DNA of 7,808 nt from an uncultured Gemella sp. (GCA_927911695.1 CAKMQO010000200.1:1-7808), one strand, 5' to 3'; positions 1 through 6,404 are shown, counted from the stretch's first letter. Notes: generated by a model not told the origin, from the sequence alone. A program made the numbers and translations.

Positions 1-389
1 TTCCATCTATTTAACTTAGAATCTACCTTATCTTTTTTTATTTTGGCAATATTTCTCTCAGAATTAAATAAAACTATATTACTAGCACCTAATTCAGTTA
101 ATTTTTGCATTAAATATTCAATTTTGTCATTCTTTAATGGCGGAATAGCCACTGTTATCTTTGTCGATAATTCATTAGTCCCTATTACTTGTTCATACGG
201 CGTAATAAGAACCTTGTCCACATTATTATCAACAATCGTACAAATGTATTTAATTTCATTATTAAATACAACATATACTTTATCTTCTATTTTCTTTCTC
301 ATAATTCTTACAATATGATTACTGTCATCCTTAGACAATTCATATGTTGATTCAACATTCAAATCTTCATTTATAAAATACTGTTGCAT
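1..389 (-). CDS. rsmE: 16S rRNA (uracil-1498-N3)-methyltransferase RsmE, N-terminal part, cut by window start
   Basis: RsmE is a SPOUT-class enzyme that methylates N3 of U1498 in 16S rRNA of the small ribosomal subunit, using S-adenosylmethionine. The first 129 codons are visible, uninterrupted, from ATG at 389; the rest lies beyond position 1. The N-terminus MQQYFI, followed by HIVRIMRKK at residues 25-33, is the PUA-like RNA-binding start typical of the family. AIPPLKNDKIEYLMQKLTEL (residues 81-100) and GASNIVLFNSERN (101-113) are the beginning of the SPOUT methyltransferase domain; the C-terminal cofactor-binding knot is outside the window. A ribosome binding site AGGAG (minus strand, 396-400) lies six bases before the ATG and supports this start. 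It is separated from mltG by 191 bases containing a terminator-like hairpin, so it probably has its own promoter; a weak candidate (TATAAG at 430-435, TTGCTA at 455-460, spacer 19) is visible. Identification is confident from motifs. Confidence 0.9.
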   Translation of the reverse strand, partial: MQQYFINEDLNVESTYELSKDDSNHIVRIMRKKIEDKVYVVFNNEIKYICTIVDNNVDKVLITPYEQVIGTNELSTKITVAIPPLKNDKIEYLMQKLTELGASNIVLFNSERNIAKIKKDKVDSKLNRW

Positions 390-464
390 AAAAAACTCCT
401 AAATTTTTTAATCTTACAATTAATTTTACCTTATAATTCATATTAATTCAATAGTAGCAATCCT

Positions 465-509
465 AATATAAAAGTAACGACTCGTAAATCTAATTTACAA
501 GTCGTTACT
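465..509 (-). terminator. Probable rho-independent terminator of the nif3-mltG operon
   Basis: An almost perfect inverted repeat occupies 473-509. The ten-base arm AGTAACGACT (473-482) pairs with AGTCGTTACT (500-509). One C/A mismatch follows, then GTAAAT (484-489) pairs with ATTTAC (493-498) around the three-base loop CTA. Read on the minus strand, the hairpin is followed by CTTTTATATTAGG, a short and interrupted U tract. It lies 71 bases after the mltG stop codon and before rsmE, the expected place for an operon end. The poor U tract leaves open partial read-through into rsmE. Confidence 0.65.
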
Positions 510-580
510 CATTTTATCAATTGTAGATTAAAAATAATTCAAACAAAATTGACAATAATATTGAATTTAAAATATATTAG

Positions 581-1711
581 TTAGCTTCCAGCTGGAATAT
601 ATCCTTCGATATGTTGTTTAGCTAATTCTTCATGCTCTGGATAAGTTTTTGAGAAATAAGCTTTTCCATCTTTTGTAGCATGTAAGAAGTATAAATAGTC
701 TGTATTCTCAGCATTATTTAATGCTTCATAAGACGCAGACCCAATAGATGAAATAGGTCCTGGTGGTAAGCCAATTACAGCATAAGTATTATAAGGTGAA
801 TTTAATGATAATTCTGCCTGCGTTGGAGCTCCAGTTAACTTATTAGCTGCATAATTTGCTGAAGGATCTGTCTGCAATTTCATTCCTTGAGCTAATCTAT
901 TTAAGAATACACTAGCAATAAGTTTATTCTCATCTGATTTCGTAGATTCTTTTTCAAGAATACTTGCCATTGTCATATAATCATGAATAGAAATTTTTTT
1001 ATCTTGACCATTTATTTTCCAAGTTCTATTATTTTTCTTGTACAATGGCACTACTTTTTCGTTAGTTAACTTAACCATTTTAGTAATTAAGCTCTCTACA
1101 GTCTCATTATCACTTATGTCATAAATAGCTGGATATAAATATCCTTCTAAAGCATATTTAATGTCTTTTCCAAAAACATCATCCGTAATTAATTCAGGGA
1201 ATTGTTTCTGTAATTTTTTAATAAATTCAGCATCATTAACTTTTTCTAAAAATTCATCACTACTTAATTTAGTTTTTTCTAAATTCTTAGAAATTTTAAG
1301 AATACTGTCACCTTCTATTAAAGCGAATGAATTACCTGAGTTAGCTTTATTTTTAGTACCAAGCTCTTGCATAATTTGAGATAAGCTCATGCTTTGTTTT
1401 AAATTAAAGTTACCCACGTAAAATGATATATTCGGGTGTAATCTTGCATAGATTTTAAATACTTCTTCGTTTTTTATTAAACCTTTAGCTTTTAACTCCT
1501 GAGCAATCTTAGCACTACCATAATTTTCTTTAATTTCAACGGGAATGTCTTTATTATTAGTCTTATCAACTGGAGTTGTCATATAGTAAAACAGTGATAA
1601 GACTGCTATTCCTAGAACAACAAAGAAAGTAATAATTACAGGAATAATTGATTTTTTCTTCCTATTTTTTTTCTTTAGTTCTCTACTTCTTCTAATTTTA
1701 TCTTCTTTCAT
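581..1711 (-). CDS. mltG: Endolytic murein transglycosylase MltG (YceG/YrrL family)
   Basis: MltG cleaves nascent peptidoglycan glycan strands at the outer face of the cytoplasmic membrane and acts as a terminator of glycan polymerisation. The product has 376 residues. It begins with a very basic cytoplasmic tail (residues 1-20, rich in K and R), then one transmembrane helix (about 21-43) and an extracellular part. A LysM-like region follows (about 55-135), then the YceG catalytic domain with EGYLYPAIYDI (189-199) and MASILEKES (248-256). E253 in the latter corresponds to the catalytic glutamate of E. coli MltG. NRLAQGMKLQTDPSANYA (271-288) and YNTYAVIGLPPGPISSIG (307-324) are further family signatures. 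The length is normal for Bacilli. The ATG lies three bases after the DUF1292 stop, with only a weak purine stretch (AAAGTGAG) as ribosome binding site, so translation is probably coupled to the upstream gene. It is the last gene of the operon and is followed by the hairpin at 473-509. Confidence 0.96.
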   Translation of the reverse strand: MKEDKIRRSRELKKKNRKKKSIIPVIITFFVVLGIAVLSLFYYMTTPVDKTNNKDIPVEIKENYGSAKIAQELKAKGLIKNEEVFKIYARLHPNISFYVGNFNLKQSMSLSQIMQELGTKNKANSGNSFALIEGDSILKISKNLEKTKLSSDEFLEKVNDAEFIKKLQKQFPELITDDVFGKDIKYALEGYLYPAIYDISDNETVESLITKMVKLTNEKVVPLYKKNNRTWKINGQDKKISIHDYMTMASILEKESTKSDENKLIASVFLNRLAQGMKLQTDPSANYAANKLTGAPTQAELSLNSPYNTYAVIGLPPGPISSIGSASYEALNNAENTDYLYFLHATKDGKAYFSKTYPEHEELAKQHIEGYIPAGS

Positions 1712-1714
1712 CTT

Positions 1715-2020
1715 TTACTCACTTTCATCGTAGTAGAAAGTATCTAATACTTCTGAAATCATATCATATTCTTCGTCTGTTTCGACTGGTTCAAATCTAA
1801 CACTATCCTCACCATCTTCAACACATACCATTGGGAAGATGCTAATTTCCTCTTCGTCGATTGTTTCTTCTTCAGCAAAAATATAGTATAAGTTACCGTT
1901 TGTTGGATTAGTAAATTCTAAAATTTTACGGTATTCTTTTTCTTCACCTTCTAATGTACTAAGTGTGTACACCTCTTCTGTATTATCGATACTAATGTTT
2001 TTTAAGTCTTTCTCTTGCAT
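1715..2020 (-). CDS. DUF1292 family protein (YrzB-like)
   Basis: This is a small acidic protein of 101 residues with no known enzymatic activity. The pattern ILEFTNPTNGNLYYIFAEEE (33-52), followed by IFPMVCVEDGEDSVRFEPVE (61-80) and a C-terminal acidic helix (residues 82-101), is that of the DUF1292 family, represented in B. subtilis by YrzB. No membrane segment, signal peptide or metal motif is visible. The ATG is preceded by a strong AGGAGG (2029-2034 on the minus strand). The gene sits 26 bases after ruvX and 3 bases before mltG, the same position that yrzB holds between yrrK and yrrL in B. subtilis. Its role is not established; constant linkage to ireB and ruvX suggests a shared housekeeping role, but that is inference. 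Confidence 0.88.
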   Translation of the reverse strand: MQEKDLKNISIDNTEEVYTLSTLEGEEKEYRKILEFTNPTNGNLYYIFAEEETIDEEEISIFPMVCVEDGEDSVRFEPVETDEEYDMISEVLDTFYYDESE

Positions 2021-2028
2021 TTTATTTT

Positions 2029-2034
2029 CCTCCT
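2029..2034 (-). promoter_or_regulatory. Strong ribosome binding site for the DUF1292 gene
   Basis: AGGAGG on the minus strand with an eight-base spacer to the ATG ending at 2018. It lies in the 26-base gap after ruvX, the widest gap inside the operon, and suggests independent re-initiation here rather than the strict stop-start coupling seen at folA-degV and ireB-ruvX. Confidence 0.8.
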
Positions 2035-2046
2035 GAAATATATATA

Positions 2047-2475
2047 TTAATTTAATTTATCTAAATATGTCTGAAGTATTAATACTGCAGCCATTTTATC
2101 AATAACATTTTTTCTTTTTTTTCTTGAAACATTAGCTTCAAGAAGTACTCTTTCAGCACCCATTGTAGTCAAACGTTCATCTTGTAAAATTATTTCAACA
2201 TTTTTAATTTTCTTTTTCAATACCTCTACAAAATACAGTGTTGCTTCTCCTCTAAAACCTACAGAATTATCCATGTTTTTAGGAAGACCAACTACTATTG
2301 TTCCTACATTATGCTCTTGAACTAATTCCTTAATTCTTTTAATTTTAAAATCTTTAATCTGCTCATTAATATTTATAGTTTCTATACCTTGAGCAGTTAG
2401 CCCTAACAAATCACTAACGGCAACACCTATAGTTTTTGATCCGTAATCAAGGCCCATAATTCTTTTATCTAACAT
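2047..2475 (-). CDS. ruvX: Holliday junction resolvase-like / pre-16S rRNA nuclease YqgF (RuvX)
   Basis: YqgF proteins have an RNase H-like fold. They have been described as putative Holliday junction resolvases and, in E. coli, as a nuclease involved in maturing the 5' end of 16S rRNA. The 142-residue product has the usual length. Acidic residues at the expected active-site positions are present: D10 in [17 protein letters not shown] (6-22), E100 in [16 protein letters not shown] (96-111) and D126 in [20 protein letters not shown] (119-138). The loop [17 protein letters not shown] (61-77) is also characteristic. The start ATG follows the ireB stop TAA with no gap (TAAATG), and AGGAGT (2481-2486, minus strand) inside the ireB end provides the ribosome binding site, so translation should be coupled to ireB. 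The ireB-ruvX pair is conserved across Firmicutes. Confidence 0.95.
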   Translation of the reverse strand: MLDKRIMGLDYGSKTIGVAVSDLLGLTAQGIETININEQIKDFKIKRIKELVQEHNVGTIVVGLPKNMDNSVGFRGEATLYFVEVLKKKIKNVEIILQDERLTTMGAERVLLEANVSRKKRKNVIDKMAAVLILQTYLDKLN

Positions 2476-2730
2476 TTAAGACTCCTGTATAAAAAAGTAT
2501 AATAAGTACTCTAGTATATCATCCATTTCTATTAATCTTATTTGCTCCCTTGCATGATTATCTCTAGGAATATATACTGGATCAGCAGTTTTGATATATC
2601 CCATTAGTTGATTAATAGGATCGTAACCACGCTGTTTAATTGTCTCAACAACATTTTTTAAAATATTGTGAATATCATTTTTATCATAAAAATTGCTATC
2701 AAATAATCTTGTTTCATCGAAATTTGTCAT
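2476..2730 (-). CDS. ireB: IreB family regulatory phosphoprotein (UPF0297, YrzL)
   Basis: IreB is a small cytoplasmic protein that in Enterococcus faecalis is phosphorylated on N-terminal threonines by the membrane Ser/Thr kinase IreK and affects intrinsic cephalosporin resistance. The product here has 84 residues, normal for the family. The FDETRLFD segment (4-11) keeps one candidate phospho-acceptor, T7; the other position is less certain (T2 is nearby). The family core is clear: QRGYDPINQLMGYIKTADP (33-51), VYIPRDNHAREQIRLIEMDD (52-71) and a C-terminal helix EYLLYFF. A strong GGAGGT (2738-2743, minus strand) precedes the ATG and directly follows the degV stop. In B. subtilis the equivalent gene yrzL lies after alaS; here degV occupies that place. 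Function of this copy is inferred from family only. Confidence 0.93.
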   Translation of the reverse strand: MTNFDETRLFDSNFYDKNDIHNILKNVVETIKQRGYDPINQLMGYIKTADPVYIPRDNHAREQIRLIEMDDILEYLLYFFIQES

Positions 2731-2745
2731 AATCTTTACCTCCGA

Positions 2746-3589
2746 TTATACTAACTCTACTAAGATACCTACTGCATTTTCTCCTGTATGTGTCGAAATA
2801 ATTGGTGTTGTAGTAAATATTTCATCTTCACTTACTTCATAACCAAAAGCTTCTTTTAATTCTGCTTTGATTAAATCTACATACTCATCAGCTAAAGCAT
2901 TTGGCAAGCTGATATTTTTTTATAGTTCTATTTTGTTTTTCTTTTTCAATATGTTTTATTAAAGTATGAACAACTTTTTTCTTACCGCGCACTTTATCTA
3001 AAGCAACTAACTCAGTTTCTTTTAACTGAGTTAAAACTTTAATGTTTAGTAATCCTCCAATTAAAGCTTGCGACTTACTTAGTCTACCACCTTTTACCAA
3101 ATTGTCAAGTTTATCGATTGTAACATACGTTAAAATATTTTTAGTTTTCCCTCTTAAATTCTCTGCAATTACCTCTACGTCAACATTTTCTTCAAGTTGC
3201 TTTAGACACTCTTTAAGTAAGAAAACCATACCTCTTGTTGTTGTCTTAGTATCAATAACATGCACTCCCTCAAATTCTGAACTTGCAGTAACTGCAGTAT
3301 TATAAGTTCCACTTAAAGCTGAAGACAGAGTTAAGACAATTACCTTATAGTCTTCACTAGTCCATTTTTCAAAAGCTTCTATAAATTTTCCTATTGCAGG
3401 TTGACTTGTCGAATATGAAGTTGCAGTTCTCATTTTCTTGATATATTCATCATTACTAATTGTACGATAATCATACTCTGTACCATCTATATTAATTGTC
3501 AGAGGAATTACATCCACATTATATTTTTTAATTTCATCAAAAGTTAAATCACTAGATGAATCAATAATTACTTTTACTTTTTCAACCAT
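2746..3589 (-). CDS. DegV family protein (fatty-acid-binding, FakB-like), one frameshift near its C-terminus
   Basis: DegV proteins bind a single fatty acid; the FakB members present it to the kinase FakA for acyl-phosphate formation and entry into phospholipids. Reading from ATG at 3589, the first ~224 residues are in one frame: IIDSSSDLTFDEIKKYNVDV (8-27), TSQPAIGKF, LTLSSALSGTYNTA, VIDTKTTTRGM and VKGGRLSKSQALIGGLLNIK are all DegV landmarks. This frame then runs to an early stop at 2888. The C-terminal part continues in another frame (NISLPNALADEY ... TTTPIISTHTGENAVGILVE) and ends at TAA 2746-2748. The break is at a run of seven T on the plus strand (2915-2921); removing one base gives a continuous 280-residue protein of normal length. 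The missing tail includes the HTG motif near the ligand site, so the truncated form would likely be inactive. The ATG directly abuts the folA stop (TAAATG). Confidence 0.9.
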
Positions 3590-4081
3590 TTACTCTTTCC
3601 TCTTTCTTTTATAATGTATAAACACAAAATCAAATTCATTATCTTCGTCTTTTAAAAATTCTTCTCTACTTATTAATTCCCATTCATTTTCATCAAATTC
3701 AGGAAACTTCGTATCAGCTTCGACAATTGTATTTACTTCTGTTATAAACATTTCATCACATTTATCAAAATATTTATTATATATCATTCCCCCTCCGAAA
3801 ATATAAGCATTTTCCGTCTCTATATTCTCTAAAATAGAATCGTCTGTATATACTTCAATATTTGAATAGTGACTTAAAGAATCCTTATCACGAGTTAAAA
3901 CCCTATTAATCCTATTTGGAAGTGCTCTACCAATGCTATCTAAAGTCTTACGTCCCATGATAATAGTTTGATTAGTTGTTAATTCTTTAACCCTTAGCAT
4001 ATCATTTTTCAAACGCCATGGAATAGTATTTTCCTGGCCTATTGATTTATTTTTATCGTATGCAACTATTAATGATAACAT
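3590..4081 (-). CDS. folA: Dihydrofolate reductase
   Basis: The enzyme reduces dihydrofolate to tetrahydrofolate with NADPH, recycling the folate oxidised by thymidylate synthase, its upstream neighbour. The protein has 163 residues, normal for bacterial chromosomal DHFR. It starts MLSLIVAYDKNKSIG, the first strand and Met20-loop region. IPWRLKNDM (20-28) carries D27, the substrate-protonation aspartate. IMGRKTLDSIG (41-51) and LPNRINRVLTR (54-64) form the NADPH-binding region, and AYIFGGGMIYNKYF (92-105) holds the conserved glycine turn. TEVNTIVEADTKFPEF (114-129) is also typical. The residue after GGGMI is tyrosine (Y101). The start is set by AGGAGGT (4087-4093), whose first bases overlap the thyA stop. 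The downstream degV ATG directly follows this gene's TAA. Intact, with no frameshift. Confidence 0.97.
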   Translation of the reverse strand: MLSLIVAYDKNKSIGQENTIPWRLKNDMLRVKELTTNQTIIMGRKTLDSIGRALPNRINRVLTRDKDSLSHYSNIEVYTDDSILENIETENAYIFGGGMIYNKYFDKCDEMFITEVNTIVEADTKFPEFDENEWELISREEFLKDEDNEFDFVFIHYKRKRKE

Positions 4082-4086
4082 ATTAT

Positions 4087-4093
4087 ACCTCCT
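4087..4093 (-). promoter_or_regulatory. folA ribosome binding site overlapping the thyA stop codon
   Basis: AGGAGGT on the minus strand, five bases before the folA ATG. The thyA stop TAG (4092-4094) shares its AG with the start of this site, so a ribosome ending thyA sits directly over the folA initiation signal. This fits coordinated production of the two folate enzymes. Confidence 0.8.
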
Positions 4094-5023
4094 AAACTGC
4101 TATTGGTGCTTTTATAAATGGATGACTTTCATAATTAACAATCTCAACATCTTCAATTTGAAGATTGAAGATACTTTCAAAATCATTAACTTTTAATTCC
4201 GGTAAAGAATACGGTGTTCTAGACATTTGTTCTTTTACTTGATTAAAGTGATTTTTATAAATATGAGCATCACCTAACGTATGAACAAATTCACCTACTT
4301 CAAGACCACATTCCTTAGCAATTAAAATAGTAAGTAATGAATATGATGCAATATTAAATGGCACACCTAAAAATACATCTCCGCTTCTTTGATATAACTG
4401 ACAACTTAATTTCCCATCGTTCACATAAAATTGGAATAATGAATGACAAGGAGGAAGTGCCATAGTATCAACTTCTGCTGGATTCCATGACGAAACTATT
4501 AAACGACGAGAAGATGGATTAGTTTTAATTTGGTCAACAACATTTTTTAATTGATCAATACCATTAAAATCTCTCCATTGTTTTCCATAAACATTACCTA
4601 AATCACCAAACTTTTTAGAAAACTCTTCATCTGAAAGAATTCTTTCTTTAAAATAGTCATTTGTTCTTTGTACTGTTTTGAAAATTCTTCGTCAACTAGT
4701 GTTCTATGACCAAAATCTGTCATATCTGGTCCACTGTATTCATCACTTTCTATCCATTTTTTAAAGGCCCATTCATTCCATATATTATTTTTATTTTCAA
4801 GTAAAAACTTAATATTAGTGTCTCCTTTGATGAACCATAATAGTTCAGACCATACTAAATTGAAATTTACTTTTTTTGTAGTCAATAATGGGAACCCTTC
4901 AGATAAATCAAACTTCATTTGGTAACCAAATATACTCTTAGTACCAACACCTGTTCTATCTTCTTTTTCTATTCCATTTTCTAAAATATGATTACATAAT
5001 TTTAAATACTCTTTATCTGCCAC
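4092..5023 (-). CDS. thyA: Thymidylate synthase ThyA, long form, one frameshift in the middle
   Basis: ThyA converts dUMP to dTMP using methylene-tetrahydrofolate, leaving dihydrofolate for the adjacent folA product. The N-terminal frame from GTG at 5023 gives [29 protein letters not shown] and [12 protein letters not shown], then stops at 4598 after a wrong-frame tail. The C-terminal frame contains [43 protein letters not shown] with the catalytic cysteine (about residue 193 after correction), [18 protein letters not shown] and [12 protein letters not shown], ending at TAG 4092-4094. The frames join near 4650-4653, a run of four A on the plus strand; one extra base there gives [13 protein letters not shown] and a continuous 310-residue protein. 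This matches the long ThyA type of staphylococci (about 318 residues) rather than the 264-residue E. coli type. The start is GTG, supported by GGAG at 5031-5034. Loss of ThyA normally causes thymidine dependence, so a real break would matter; sequence error is more likely. Confidence 0.93.
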
Positions 5024-5030
5024 TCTAATT

Positions 5031-5034
5031 CTCC
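5031..5034 (-). promoter_or_regulatory. Ribosome binding site that sets the thyA GTG start
   Basis: GGAG on the minus strand, seven bases before GTG at 5021-5023 and immediately after the mntR stop TAA (5036-5038). The only nearby upstream ATG reads into TAG after two codons, so GTG is the best start. Confidence 0.7.
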
Positions 5035-5035
5035 A

Positions 5036-5424
5036 TTACGCTTTATAGTTGTGTTTCCTTAAATATTTCATTAAATCTTTAATTTTCTCTAATGAACTTT
5101 TACCGAAGTGATGCTCAATACCTTCTACTTCTTCGTAAACTTTATCTTCATCTACCCCTATTAATCTTAGAAAATCTTCTAACAGTTCATGTCTTGTTAA
5201 AGCATATTCCCCCATTTTTCCCCTTGCTCAGTCAGGGCAATACCTCTATATTTTTCATATACAATATAGCCTTCAATATCAAGTTTTTTTAACATTTTAG
5301 TTACAGTAGATGGATACACATCTAACTTTTCTGCTATATCCGCACTTCGTGCATATCCTTTATTTTTTACTAAAGAATAAATAACTTCAATATAATCTTC
5401 CATAGTTGGTGTTGCTTTTGCCAT
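5036..5424 (-). CDS. mntR: MntR-type manganese-dependent transcriptional repressor (DtxR family), one frameshift mid-gene
   Basis: MntR binds DNA when loaded with Mn(II) and represses manganese uptake genes. The first frame from ATG at 5424 gives [20 protein letters not shown] and [20 protein letters not shown], the winged helix-turn-helix, then [15 protein letters not shown] before a premature stop at 5197. The remaining residues lie in another frame: [37 protein letters not shown] and a lysine-rich end, stopping at TAA 5036-5038. They join at the T run 5215-5219 (plus strand); adding one base gives 129 residues against 142 in B. subtilis MntR. Residues equivalent to the B. subtilis metal ligands D8, E11, H77, E99, E102 and H103 are all present (D10, E13, H79 and the EGIEHH cluster), which favours Mn sensing and a functional gene. 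There is no FeoA/SH3-like domain. It lies 14 bases after nif3 and 12 bases before thyA. Confidence 0.92.
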
Positions 5425-5438
5425 ATTACATTCCTCCT

Positions 5439-6216
5439 TTATAAAATTTTAAATGGTGATTTTTCAACATTTGATTTAATAACTTCAATACCCTGCCTAG
5501 AAATATAATCTTTTAACAAGTCTTTTACTAAACTTTCTGTAAAATGACCGATATCAATAATATTCTTTTTCATTTCTATTGCATCAAGTGCAACATGATA
5601 TCCTACATCTCCTGTCAAGTAGATATCAACTTCTGGTAGTGAATATAGGAAATCAGCCCCGCTTCCTCCTAATAGTGCTACCGTGCTAATTTCTTTACTA
5701 TTTCCAATAACTGCAGAAACACTTTCCAATAAGAATTTTTCTTTAATATATACTACAAAATCTTCAATAGATAATGATGAGGATAATTTTCCTATCCTTC
5801 CTAATCCAGCTTCCTTATCTAAATTATGCTCAAACAAGACTTTAATATCATCTAATTCAAGCAGTTTGGCTAAGTAATCATTAAGTCCTAGTTTCGCTGA
5901 ATCTAAGTTAGTATGAAATGAAATTACTGAAATATCATTTTTTTATTAAATCTCTAATAATATTAGACTTGAAATCATCTGTAAAATCTAATGATTTCAG
6001 TGGTTTAAAAATAAGAGGATGATGAGAAACTATTAAATCTACATTATTATCTATAGCTTCTTTTACTACTTTTGTAGTTACATCTAAGCAAACTAAAACC
6101 TTATTAACATTACTCTTATTATCACCTAACATTAAGCCGACATTATCCCATTTTTCAGCAAGTTTAACATCCGCTAATTCATTTAGTTGATTGTATATAT
6201 CTTTTACAGTGATCAC
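5439..6216 (-). CDS. Nif3-like dinuclear metal centre protein (GTP cyclohydrolase I type 2 homolog family), short form, one frameshift
   Basis: Nif3/YbgI/YqfO proteins are toroidal hexamers with a dinuclear metal site; their biological reaction is not settled. The first frame from GTG at 6216 gives [22 protein letters not shown] and [18 protein letters not shown], with the HH metal ligands, and stops at 5935. The second frame gives [20 protein letters not shown] with the ligand aspartate, [41 protein letters not shown] and IDIGHFTES with the C-terminal H and E ligands, ending at TAA 5439-5441. They join at seven T on the plus strand (5938-5944); removing one base gives about 258 residues. B. 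subtilis YqfO is about 370 residues because of an inserted PII-like domain, absent here, so this is the short YbgI-like form. The GTG start is supported by AGGAGGT seven bases upstream. First gene of the operon. Confidence 0.9.
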
Positions 6217-6223
6217 AAATCTA

Positions 6224-6230
6224 ACCTCCT
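6224..6230 (-). promoter_or_regulatory. Ribosome binding site that sets the nif3 GTG start
   Basis: AGGAGGT on the minus strand, seven bases before GTG at 6214-6216. It is a near-perfect Shine-Dalgarno sequence, and no in-frame ATG is found at a comparable distance, so GTG is chosen. Confidence 0.75.
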
Positions 6231-6247
6231 TTAATTGTTTTCATATT

Positions 6248-6277
6248 ATTATAACACTTTATAAAAAATATTGCCAT
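6248..6277 (-). promoter_or_regulatory. Probable promoter of the nif3-mltG operon
   Basis: On the minus strand a perfect TATAAT (6253 down to 6248) is preceded by TGT, giving an extended -10 element TGTTATAAT. A weak -35, ATGGCA (6277 down to 6272, four of six consensus bases), lies 18 bases upstream. The -10 is 17 bases before the nif3 Shine-Dalgarno sequence. It is the only good promoter seen for the nine-gene run. Confidence 0.6.
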
Positions 6278-6285
6278 AACGAAAC
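6270..6285. promoter_or_regulatory. Candidate MntR operator overlapping the -35 of the nif3-mntR promoter
   Basis: ATTGCCATAACGAAAC on the plus strand resembles the B. subtilis mntH MntR box as I recall it (TTTGCCTTAAGGAAAC), agreeing at 13 of 16 positions. It covers the proposed -35 element, a position suited to repression. mntR is the second gene of the operon, so autoregulation by Mn-loaded MntR is possible. The motif is remembered, not searched, and A+T-rich DNA can produce chance matches, so this is a hypothesis. Confidence 0.3.
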
Positions 6286-6404
6286 ATAGTTTGTAATTAA
6301 AATAACATATTTATTTTCTATAATAATTTTTCTATCTCTATAAAATTATAATGTTATTAATACTTTATAAACATTAATAAACTTTATATTCACCTCATAT
6401 ACAC

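Noticed and set aside
43..318. Plus-strand open frame of 91 codons
   Set aside because: It is antisense to the clear RsmE coding frame and has no ribosome binding site or recognisable domain.
1161..1379. Plus-strand open frame inside mltG
   Set aside because: Antisense shadow of the MltG catalytic domain; no initiation signal.
3042..3305. Plus-strand open frame inside degV
   Set aside because: Antisense to conserved DegV motifs; low-complexity serine/valine-rich translation typical of a shadow frame.
3590..4081. Tyrosine in DHFR at the position of S. aureus F98 (F98Y gives trimethoprim resistance)
   Set aside because: Tyrosine is the natural residue there in trimethoprim-sensitive DHFRs such as that of E. 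coli, so it does not by itself indicate resistance.
5205..5225. Programmed -1 frameshift in mntR
   Set aside because: GAA AAA TGG does not form an X XXY YYZ heptamer, and no stimulatory hairpin was recognised; homopolymer error fits better.
5092..5292. Plus-strand open frame over the mntR break
   Set aside because: Antisense to both halves of MntR, which explain the whole stretch once one base is corrected.
5683..5877. Plus-strand open frame inside nif3
   Set aside because: Antisense to the Nif3 C-terminal half; no supporting signal.
6301..6388. Inverted repeat AATAACAT/ATGTTATT and repeated ACTTTATA as operator or origin-type repeats
   Set aside because: Short, irregularly spaced and expected by chance in DNA of this composition.
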